6,389 nucleotides of DNA from Gemmatimonadales bacterium (GTDB taxonomy: Bacteria > Gemmatimonadota > Gemmatimonadetes > Gemmatimonadales > GWC2-71-9), in NCBI GenBank assembly GCA_030597435.1, contig JAUVRV010000169.1:1-6389 (forward strand), read 5' to 3'. The position numbers and the translations under genes are program-made. Shown one piece after another: positions 1 to 6,249 of this stretch. The notes below the pieces were generated by a model that worked only from the letters and a program-made list of their open reading frames with translations, was not told the origin of the DNA and made no database searches. Every line of letters begins with the position of its first letter. Position 1 is the first letter of the stretch.

Positions 1-1
1 C

Positions 2-1444
2 AGTCCCCTCTTTATGCGGGTGGCCGAGGAAGTGGCCGGCGAGATGAACGCCTGGGCCCAGGAGTTCTCCGGTCATCGGATAATCGACGATTGGAGGAAA
101 CAGCTCGATTTCACGACCAAGATTTTTCGGGCCCGCGGGCTCCATCTCGACGACCGGCACGTGCGGTGCGCCGACGGGACCGGGTTTTCCGCGTCGATTG
201 TCGACATCGTGCTGTTTGTCGTCAACAGCCATCGAGCGCTTCGCGATTCGGGCGCCTCGATCGTGCTTTATCTGCCCAAGATCCAGACCGCCGAAGAGGC
301 CGCACTGTGGAACGACATGCTCGCGGCCCTCGAGGCACACCTCGGTCTTCCCTTGGGCACCATCAAGGTCTACGTGCTGGTCGAGCAACTCGAGGCGAGC
401 TTCCAGCTCATGGAGATCCGAGCCGCCCTCGGCAGACACTTTGTCGGCTACAACACTGGGCGTTGGGACTACATCAACAGCGTAGCTGACGCGAAGGCGT
501 GGGATCCGCAGTTCGTCAATCCCAACATCGACGCCATCACCATGACCTACGGTTATATGCGCAACTACGAAGACCGTGTCCGCCGCGCGGTGAATACGCC
601 GGACCAGAACGGCCAGTGCGCGTTGTGGCAAGGAGGAATGGAGCCCAATATCCCCGTTGGCTCCGAGGCGGGCGTCCATAACGGCATGGAGCGGGCCGTC
701 GCCGGTGGGGAGCGGGAACAACGCGAGGGGGCGAGCGGCAAGTGGGTCGCCCATTGGAAGATGGTGAACATCGTTCGTCCCGTGTGGGAGAAGGTTGGAG
801 AGAAAAACCAACTCGGCCGCACGTTTCCGCCGCTCACCTATACCCCCGCCGACGCCGCCGGCCTGACGCTGCTCGAGCCGGCGCCACGGAGCGTTCGCGG
901 AGCCCGCGATCTGCTCAGTGTTGCACTCCAGTACGGGAATGCGTTTGGGCAAGGGTTCCAGGCCGCCGCGCTCAAGCCCGCCGACTTCTTCGGTGACGAA
1001 GACATTCTGTATCTGATGGAGGATATGGCCACCGGGGAGATCCGATTGAGCATTCTCTGGGAGTGGCTGCACAAGGCCGCGTCGCTCAACGAAGATGACG
1101 AAGAGACCGGGGTCAACGCGGGGGACCAGTTCACGAAGGACCTCTTCGCGCGGCTGCTCGAGGAAGAGTACGTGAAGCGCCGCAATGCGAGCAATCGGGA
1201 CGTGTACGATGTCTCCAAGGACACGACCTTACCCATCGCGCGCGAGATCGTCGCGACGTACGTCACCGATGCGATCAAGGCCCCGTGGTACATCGATCTC
1301 CTCAACATCAATCTCGACCACTACGATCTCGACGAAGCCAAGCGGCGCATCCGGCTGTACATGGATGCGTTTCGCCACGATGGCACGAGGATCACCGAGA
1401 ATCTGGATTTCACCGCGGCGAATCCGTCGCCACGAGAGCATTAG
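2..1444 (+). CDS. aceB: Malate synthase (AceB/malate synthase A type), 5'-partial
   Basis: This enzyme condenses glyoxylate with acetyl-CoA to give malate and CoA in the cytoplasm, the second step of the glyoxylate bypass. The reading frame is open to the left edge. The first ATG (14) has no Shine-Dalgarno sequence before it, and comparison with E. coli AceB suggests roughly 110-130 N-terminal residues are missing. Numbering from the ATG at 14, family motifs appear in order: RARGLHL (catalytic Arg about 41), YLPKIQT, the VEQLEASF strand with Glu124, GYNTGRWDY with Asp152 (Glu and Asp as expected for Mg binding), QGGMEPNIP, and YLMEDMATGEI with Asp337 as the expected general base. All key residues look intact. 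The C-terminal part after this motif is about 140 residues, some 50 longer than in E. coli AceB, and ends with a charged helical stretch (DLDEAKRRIRLYMDAF). The isocitrate lyase gene follows after 9 bases, so the two are almost certainly co-transcribed. Family assignment is firm; the true start lies outside the window. Confidence 0.93.
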   Translation, partial: SPLFMRVAEEVAGEMNAWAQEFSGHRIIDDWRKQLDFTTKIFRARGLHLDDRHVRCADGTGFSASIVDIVLFVVNSHRALRDSGASIVLYLPKIQTAEEAALWNDMLAALEAHLGLPLGTIKVYVLVEQLEASFQLMEIRAALGRHFVGYNTGRWDYINSVADAKAWDPQFVNPNIDAITMTYGYMRNYEDRVRRAVNTPDQNGQCALWQGGMEPNIPVGSEAGVHNGMERAVAGGEREQREGASGKWVAHWKMVNIVRPVWEKVGEKNQLGRTFPPLTYTPADAAGLTLLEPAPRSVRGARDLLSVALQYGNAFGQGFQAAALKPADFFGDEDILYLMEDMATGEIRLSILWEWLHKAASLNEDDEETGVNAGDQFTKDLFARLLEEEYVKRRNASNRDVYDVSKDTTLPIAREIVATYVTDAIKAPWYIDLLNINLDHYDLDEAKRRIRLYMDAFRHDGTRITENLDFTAANPSPREH

Positions 1445-1453
1445 AGGCCCACA

Positions 1454-3727
1454 ATGACCGCATTCGAACGACAAGTCGACGATGCCAGGGGGTGGTTTGC
1501 GAGCCCTCGCTTCGAAGGGATCGTCCGGCTGTACTCTCCGCGCCAGGTGGCCGAGCAGCAGGGAACGATTCTTTGCGACTACAGCGTCGCCAGGCAGGCG
1601 GCGGAGGATTTTTACGCACGGTTGCGCGAGCTGTTCGCGCAACGCACGCAAATCACGACCTTCGGTCCGTACTCCCCTGGTCAGGCCGTGACCATGAAGC
1701 GACTCGGCATCGAGGGAATCTACCTCGGCGGCTGGGCGACGTCGGCCAAGGGCTCGATCACCGAGGATCCGGGCGCCGATCTGGCGAGTTACCAGCTGAG
1801 TCAGGTGCCCGAAGAGGCGGCGCCCATCGTACGCGCGCTCCTCACCGCCGACAAGAACCAGCACTTCAACCGCGCGCGCATGACCGAGGAGCAACGCGAG
1901 GCCACGCCGGTGGTCGACTATCGGCCGTTCATCATTGCCGATGCCGACACCGGCCATGGCGGCGACGCGCACGTGCGGAATCTCATCCGCCGTTTCGTCG
2001 AGGTCGGCGTGCCGGGCTACCATATCGAGGACCAGAAGCCGGGAGTCAAAAAATGCGGCCATCAGGGCGGCAAGGTGTTGGTCCCAGGGGACGAGCAGAT
2101 CAAGCGGCTCAACGCCGCACGCTTCCAGCTCGACATGATGGGCGTCCCCGGTATCATCGTGGCCCGCACCGACGCCGAGTCCGCCACGTTTGTTGATGGC
2201 CGCGGGGACGAACGCGACCAGCCGTTCATTCTCGGTGCCACCAACGTCGAACTGCCCAGCTACAAGGTCGGCTACGTGGCGATCCTACGAAGGCTCTTCG
2301 AACTAGGTGTCGAGGGGATTCGAGGACACCTGTTGTTCGCGGTATCCGAGGAGGAATACGAGGCGGCCTTCACTTGGCTCAACCGAACGGGTGTGACGGC
2401 GTTGATCGATGACAGCGCCGAGGCCTTCAAGCAGGCGAAGGACCCGGCGGTTGACCCGATACTCGACAAGATCGTCACGCGCTACCTCGACGTATGGCAG
2501 AGCGAGGCCGGCCTCAAGACCTACGGCCAAGCCGTCGCCGACGTCATGAGGTTTCGGGCCGATGAGGGCGAGCGTTTCGACATGAGCGTTGACGAGTGGC
2601 TGGCCTTCGCCAAACACGCTTCGCTCTATGCCGCCCGCGAGAAGGCCAAGTCGATGGGGATCCACGTGATTTGGGACTGCGAGCGGACCAAGACGCCGGA
2701 AGGGTACTATCGCGTTCAGAGTGGGGTCGACTACGCCATCGCCAAGTCGCTCGCGGCCGCACCCTTTGCCGACATCCTGTGGATGGAGACCAAAACCGCG
2801 GACCTCGCGGACGCAAAGAAGTTCGCCGACGCCATCCACGCCGAGTTTCCCGACAAGATGTTGGCCTACAACCTGTCTCCGTCGTTCAACTGGGATACCA
2901 CGGGCATGAGCGATGAGGAGATGAAACGCGTCCCGGAGGAACTCGGGAAACTGGGCTTCGTCTTCAACTTCATCACCTACGGCGGCCACCAGATCGACGG
3001 CCTCGCCGCCGAGGAGTTTGCAACCGCGCTCAAGCAGGAAGGGATGCTGGCTCTCGCGCGTTTGCAGCGCAAGTTCAGGCTGCTTGAATCGCCGTACCGC
3101 ACACCGCAGACCCTGGTGGGCGGGCCACGGTTGGATGGCGCGCTGATGGCGTCGTCGGGACGCACGGCGACGACCAAGGCCACAGGCAAAGGATCGACGC
3201 AGTTCCAGCACCTCGTCCAAACCGAGGTTCCGACCAAGCTCCTCGAGGAGTGGCTCGAGATGTGGACGAAGCATTACCAGCTTCCGGGGTCGCTGCGCAT
3301 CAAGTTGCGTCCACACCGGGCCGGCTCGGATCTGATGGAGCTCAGCGTGTTGATGAATCAGGGGCAAGACCAGATGGCCAACGTCATCTTCGCAAGCATC
3401 CAGGATCGCCGGGGTCACAGCATTCTCTCCGTGCGCGACCAGAACACCTTCGAGGTGCCGCTCCGCAAGAAACGGCTGATGACGTTGATTCACCTGTTCC
3501 TAATACATCGGTACAAGGCGGTCTCGGTGCACTACGTGAGCCCGACCGAGGACAACCAGTACCAGACTCAGAAGATGAAGAGTCACGGGATCTTCTCAGA
3601 GGTAAGCCAGGAGGTCGGCCAGATTATCGTGGCGGACGTGAACCCAGACAGCATCGTGGAGTTGCTCGAGCCGGATCGTGAAGCGTTGCAGCGGTTGATC
3701 GAGAAGACGGCGGCGGTGTCAGCTTGA
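1454..3727 (+). CDS. aceA: Isocitrate lyase, long ICL2 type with C-terminal regulatory domain
   Basis: Cleaves isocitrate to succinate and glyoxylate, the first step of the glyoxylate bypass, in the cytoplasm. At 757 residues it is far longer than the usual 430-550 and matches M. tuberculosis ICL2 (about 766) nearly end to end from memory. Visible motifs: FGPYSPGQAV and YLGGWATSAKGS near the N-terminus, DADTGHGG (163-170, Mg-binding acidic residues), the signature KKCGH (199-203, catalytic Cys201), an inserted segment at about 260-405 typical of long forms, WMETKT (443-448), NLSPSFNW (473-480, substrate binding) and GKGSTQ near the end of the catalytic part. From about residue 610 a separate domain follows (LRIKLRPHRAGS, then RDQNTF, KKRLMTLIHLFLIHR, KMKSHGIF). 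In mycobacterial ICL2 this domain binds acetyl-CoA and activates the enzyme; the same here is inference. The start at 1454 is supported by GAGG at 1444-1447, which overlaps the last base of the malate synthase stop codon. No key residue is missing. Confidence 0.96.
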   Translation: MTAFERQVDDARGWFASPRFEGIVRLYSPRQVAEQQGTILCDYSVARQAAEDFYARLRELFAQRTQITTFGPYSPGQAVTMKRLGIEGIYLGGWATSAKGSITEDPGADLASYQLSQVPEEAAPIVRALLTADKNQHFNRARMTEEQREATPVVDYRPFIIADADTGHGGDAHVRNLIRRFVEVGVPGYHIEDQKPGVKKCGHQGGKVLVPGDEQIKRLNAARFQLDMMGVPGIIVARTDAESATFVDGRGDERDQPFILGATNVELPSYKVGYVAILRRLFELGVEGIRGHLLFAVSEEEYEAAFTWLNRTGVTALIDDSAEAFKQAKDPAVDPILDKIVTRYLDVWQSEAGLKTYGQAVADVMRFRADEGERFDMSVDEWLAFAKHASLYAAREKAKSMGIHVIWDCERTKTPEGYYRVQSGVDYAIAKSLAAAPFADILWMETKTADLADAKKFADAIHAEFPDKMLAYNLSPSFNWDTTGMSDEEMKRVPEELGKLGFVFNFITYGGHQIDGLAAEEFATALKQEGMLALARLQRKFRLLESPYRTPQTLVGGPRLDGALMASSGRTATTKATGKGSTQFQHLVQTEVPTKLLEEWLEMWTKHYQLPGSLRIKLRPHRAGSDLMELSVLMNQGQDQMANVIFASIQDRRGHSILSVRDQNTFEVPLRKKRLMTLIHLFLIHRYKAVSVHYVSPTEDNQYQTQKMKSHGIFSEVSQEVGQIIVADVNPDSIVELLEPDREALQRLIEKTAAVSA

Positions 3728-3741
3728 ACTCTTCATGAGCG

Positions 3742-3769
3742 TGATCACCATGCTCCGAACAAGTGATCA
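3742..3769. repeat. Inverted repeat TGATCAC / GTGATCA downstream of aceA
   Basis: TGATCAC at 3742-3748 is the exact reverse complement of GTGATCA at 3763-3769, with 14 bases between. The left arm also lies in a self-palindrome, GTGATCAC (3741-3748). It starts 14 bases after the aceA stop codon. As RNA it could fold into a 7-bp stem, but no T-run follows, so a standard intrinsic terminator is not supported. A protein-binding site or a processing hairpin is equally possible. The arms are short, so chance is not excluded. Confidence 0.4.
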
Positions 3770-3835
3770 TGATGACCTGAATAGGCTATTGGATCGCCAT
3801 CGGGGACTGATACGGGACTACCTGGACCGGCCCAT

Positions 3836-3858
3836 CTCCTTCCCCTCCTTCCCCTCCT
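3836..3858. repeat. Short pyrimidine tandem repeat, 9-base unit
   Basis: The unit CTCCTTCCC occurs at 3836-3844 and again at 3845-3853, followed by a partial third copy, CTCCT (3854-3858). One strand is purely pyrimidine. It lies in the middle of the 260-base gap between the glyoxylate operon and the flavoprotein module and is followed by a purine-rich stretch (GGAAAGGGG). It may be a slippage-prone tract or structural DNA; no function is visible. Confidence 0.6.
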
Positions 3859-3961
3859 AATCCGGAAAGGGGCCTAAAGGTAGGCGTGGTTGACCCTCCA
3901 TCCAAGTCAGTAACCACCTGCCGCACAACAATTTGACGCTGGTTTGCGACCACGGGGCGAT

Positions 3962-3990
3962 CATGACTGTAGGCAACGGAGGCAGTCATG
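3962..3990 (+). promoter_or_regulatory. Perfect 8-bp hairpin enclosing the RBS and including the start codon
   Basis: CATGACTG (3962-3969) is the exact reverse complement of CAGTCATG (3983-3990). The right arm contains the ATG of the downstream gene (3988-3990), and the 13-base loop (3970-3982) contains its Shine-Dalgarno GGAGG (3978-3982). In mRNA the start codon would be paired while the ribosome binding site sits in the loop; a G-U pair (3970/3982) could extend the stem. This is visible directly in the sequence. That it controls translation is inference; a dimeric repressor site in DNA is the main alternative. Confidence 0.5.
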
Positions 3991-4578
3991 TCACAACCCG
4001 CAACTCTGCCAAGAGCACGCAACGCCATGGGTCGGCGCGAAGCGCTATCCCGCTTGGGGCTTCTCTCAACTGCCCTCCTGGCAGCCGGATGCACTCCCAT
4101 GCGGATCGTGCTCCGCCTCTATCCAGCGGAGTTCGATGAATCGCAATACCGTGACAGTATCCTCCGCGCCTTTGTCCTGACCGTCATCCCCGGTGCAGCG
4201 CAGAGCGACCCCAATCTGATTCGGGCGTTGATTGATGAGGATTACCCCCTGGCATCACACTCGGGGTACCTCGCCTCTGACTTGCATCACAGCAGCAGAA
4301 GTCGGTTCGGAAGGAGCTTCGATCAACTCGGCCCGGATCAGCGAACCGAGATCGTGTTGCAGGCCGTGGAATCAGGCGGCACGACCACTCGCCTGTACAC
4401 CGGGGCGATTTTCCTGACCCAGATCGCCTACTATGCCGGCATATACGATCCGGCAGCCGGATGCCGACTGATCGGATTCGACGGCCGATATCGATTCACC
4501 GGGATCCAGGCAACCACCCATCCCAACCCCGACAGGTTTCTCGCTACAACGCTCACCACCACTGGTGACCCCGCATAG
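3988..4578 (+). CDS. Tat-type lipoprotein, gluconate 2-dehydrogenase subunit 3-like
   Basis: Small partner subunit of the flavoprotein encoded next. The 196-residue product begins with a twin-arginine signal (GRREALSRLG, Arg16-Arg17), a hydrophobic stretch and a lipobox LAAGC with Cys35, so it should be exported folded and lipid-anchored at the membrane. The mature part resembles the gluconate 2-dehydrogenase subunit 3 family by pattern: an early helix ending in a TVIPG motif, a mid-region FDQLGPDQRTEIV, and a C-terminal LYTGAIFLTQIAYYAG ... IGFDG. Such subunits are typically encoded beside GMC flavoproteins and help in their export or assembly. The start at 3988 is preferred over the in-frame ATG at 4027 because GGAGG lies 5 bases upstream, whereas the later ATG has no such site. 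Twelve bases separate it from the next gene. The lipoprotein signal is clear; the family call rests on resemblance plus gene context. Confidence 0.7.
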   Translation: MSQPATLPRARNAMGRREALSRLGLLSTALLAAGCTPMRIVLRLYPAEFDESQYRDSILRAFVLTVIPGAAQSDPNLIRALIDEDYPLASHSGYLASDLHHSSRSRFGRSFDQLGPDQRTEIVLQAVESGGTTTRLYTGAIFLTQIAYYAGIYDPAAGCRLIGFDGRYRFTGIQATTHPNPDRFLATTLTTTGDPA

Positions 4579-4590
4579 GAAGGCCATCCG

Positions 4591-6147
4591 ATGCACTCCA
4601 TAGAAGCGGACGTTCTAGTTATCGGAACCGGATTCGGTGCAGCCGCGCCTGCACTCCGACTTGCTGAAGCAGGTATGCGTGTCACTGCGATCGAAAAAGG
4701 TCCGCACATCGATCCGGCAAAGGACCTCCAGCAAACACAGGATCCCCAGTACGCTCTCAAGTACCTCAAGTCCATGGGAGGGAGGAACCTCGGTCTCACC
4801 TATGCGGAAGGTCTTGGCGGTGGGTCACCGTTCTACGAGATGGTATCACTACGCGCTCCGTCACACGCCTTTGAGCAGACCGATGACCTGGGGAATCGCC
4901 TATGGCCCCGCGGCGTGGATCGCGCGTCACTGGATCCGTTCTATGATGTGGCCGACCAGATGCTCCGAGTGGAACAGATAGCGCCGCACCACGTGCCGAA
5001 GAGTGGCTTGGTATTCGCCATGATGATGAAGAATCTGGGCTACACGTGCGAGCGGGCGCGGTATGCGGTACAGGGATGCTTCGGTTGTGGCTTCTGCGTC
5101 ACCGGCTGCATTTACAGCGCAAAGCAGTCGTTGCTCTTGAATTACCTGCCCATGGCTGAGGCCGCTGGAGCACGTATCGAGACCGATCTAGAAGCAGAGG
5201 CAATTGACACCTTGGACACTGCCGAGTGGGTACAGCCTCATGGTGTAATAGCCTCACTCCCATACCGGTATCTCGTACGTTGCCGCCGCCGCACAGGAAG
5301 CAAGGAGCATATCCAGTTCCGTGCCAAGATTCTGATCCTTGGTGGGGGCACGGTGGGCACCGCAAAGTTGCTGCTTCGCTCCCGCGAGAGCCTGAGCCGT
5401 TTGAGTCCGCATGTTGGCCGCAACATCGCCTTCAACGGAAGCGTCAAGACCGCCGGCCTCCTACCACCTTCATTTCCGGACGCCGACATGTTCTCGGGAC
5501 GATCACATCCGGGTGTGATCAGCTATCAATTCCTCGATTCGCACGGAACATCGATTACCGTCGGCAAACCATTGCCGCTGCAAGTGATCGCGTCTGCACG
5601 ACTGCGCCTGCATGGCGACGAGCGGCAACCGACATTCTGGGGAACACCCCACGTAGAACTCATGAAGCAGTTTCGTCATCGCGTGATCGTGCTGGGTGCG
5701 TTCGGTATGACACCACCACTCGGGTGGATGTCGCATCGCGGAGGTGACCGCTTTGACTTACACCTCGATGGACGGGATCGATTGGAGCGATACTACAAGG
5801 AAACAAAGGGCCTGTTGCACTCGATCATGCGACGGAATGGCTGCCGCCTGAGACACGCGGATTTCGTAAACAAAGAAGGTGTCCCGCATGACGACCTGCA
5901 CTTTTCGACAGCACACCATGTCGGTTCGTGCCGCATGAGTGACTCGAAATCGACAGGCGTCATCAACTCAATGGGCGAGGTTTTCGATTACCCCGGCATG
6001 TACGTGACTGACGGAGCGGCAATTCCGACTTCGTTGGCGGTCAACACGGCGCACACGATTCTCGCAAACGCGGAACGGGTGGCTGTGAGCATCGTAGAAC
6101 GCCACTCGGTGAAGCGGGAACAGATTGTGGCTAGTCAGCTCCGGTGA
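4591..6147 (+). CDS. GMC-family FAD-dependent oxidoreductase with four-cysteine motif
   Basis: FAD enzyme oxidising an alcohol or sugar-like substrate; the substrate cannot be read from sequence. The 518 residues show an N-terminal dinucleotide-binding fold (VLVIGTGFGAAAPALRLAEAG, then EKG), GLGGGSPFYEMVSLRAP matching the second FAD-contact motif of cholesterol-oxidase-like members, GGGTVGTAKLLLRS in the middle, and the C-terminal active site: HHVGSCRM (442-449, His442 likely catalytic) and DGAAIPTSLAVNTAHTILANAERVA with Asn485, the His/Asn pair seen in cholesterol oxidase-like enzymes. A cysteine cluster, GCFGCGFCVTGC (Cys163, 166, 169, 173), followed by AKQS resembles the CGxCxxGCxxGAKxS motif of this subgroup. 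There is no signal peptide, so export would depend on the Tat partner encoded upstream. AGGAAGG (4577-4583) gives a good ribosome binding site 7 bases before the ATG. Codons are notably less GC-rich at third positions than in the flanking genes. The GMC call is firm, the substrate unknown. Confidence 0.88.
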   Translation: MHSIEADVLVIGTGFGAAAPALRLAEAGMRVTAIEKGPHIDPAKDLQQTQDPQYALKYLKSMGGRNLGLTYAEGLGGGSPFYEMVSLRAPSHAFEQTDDLGNRLWPRGVDRASLDPFYDVADQMLRVEQIAPHHVPKSGLVFAMMMKNLGYTCERARYAVQGCFGCGFCVTGCIYSAKQSLLLNYLPMAEAAGARIETDLEAEAIDTLDTAEWVQPHGVIASLPYRYLVRCRRRTGSKEHIQFRAKILILGGGTVGTAKLLLRSRESLSRLSPHVGRNIAFNGSVKTAGLLPPSFPDADMFSGRSHPGVISYQFLDSHGTSITVGKPLPLQVIASARLRLHGDERQPTFWGTPHVELMKQFRHRVIVLGAFGMTPPLGWMSHRGGDRFDLHLDGRDRLERYYKETKGLLHSIMRRNGCRLRHADFVNKEGVPHDDLHFSTAHHVGSCRMSDSKSTGVINSMGEVFDYPGMYVTDGAAIPTSLAVNTAHTILANAERVAVSIVERHSVKREQIVASQLR

Positions 6148-6198
6148 TGCCTGCACAGTCGTCGAGCGGCCGGCGCACGGGGGCTCCCTCCTAGCGGC

Positions 6199-6234
6199 AA
6201 TGCGTTCCACGGTGAATCTTCTAACCAACGCATT
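6199..6234. repeat. Perfect 8-bp inverted repeat in the 5' leader of the last gene
   Basis: AATGCGTT (6199-6206) is the exact reverse complement of AACGCATT (6227-6234), with 20 bases between. The right arm ends 4 bases before the Shine-Dalgarno GGAGA (6239-6243) of the gene starting at 6250. It could be an operator for a dimeric regulator or an mRNA leader hairpin; no T-run follows, so it is not a standard terminator. Function is inference. Confidence 0.45.
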
Positions 6235-6249
6235 CATTGGAGATCCACC

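Larger units (their letters stand above)
3728..3987. other. Intergenic region between the glyoxylate operon and the GMC module
   Basis: I see no credible protein gene in this 260-base stretch on either strand. It holds the TGATCAC inverted repeat, the pyrimidine tandem repeat and the start-codon hairpin listed separately. A promoter for the downstream module is expected here because aceA ends with its own gap, but I could not place one: TTGACG at 3933-3938 looks like a -35 element yet has no convincing -10 at a normal spacing. No intrinsic terminator with a T-tract is visible. Confidence 0.55.

Noticed and set aside
1229..2062. 277-codon open frame on the - strand across the aceB/aceA junction
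   Set aside because: It overlaps both conserved genes, shows no family motif, and has the composition of an antisense shadow.
1285..2196. 303-codon + strand frame spanning the aceB end and aceA start
   Set aside because: It is out of frame with both recognised enzymes; its Arg/His-rich translation is typical of a shifted frame in high-GC DNA.
2303..3493. Long open frame of 396 codons on the - strand inside aceA
   Set aside because: It lies wholly antisense to a strongly conserved lyase. High-GC genes with G/C-ending codons often leave the antisense frame open. The translation is Arg/Leu/Gly-rich with no recognisable domain.
3933..3966. Possible sigma70 promoter with TTGACG as -35
   Set aside because: No acceptable -10 hexamer occurs at 16-18 bases (GGGCGA, GGCGAT, GCGATC), so it cannot be called from sequence.
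3786..4100. 104-codon - strand frame in the intergenic gap
   Set aside because: Its start lies inside the Tat lipoprotein gene. The glycine/glutamate-rich part is just the reverse complement of the pyrimidine tandem repeat, and no family is recognised.
4027..4578. Alternative start of the Tat lipoprotein at the second in-frame ATG
   Set aside because: It keeps the twin-arginine signal but has no Shine-Dalgarno sequence, whereas GGAGG lies 5 bases before the ATG at 3988.
6148..6198. Intrinsic terminator after the GMC gene
   Set aside because: The stretch is GC-rich (GCGGCCGGCGC, GGGGGCTCCC) but has no clean stem-loop followed by a T-run.
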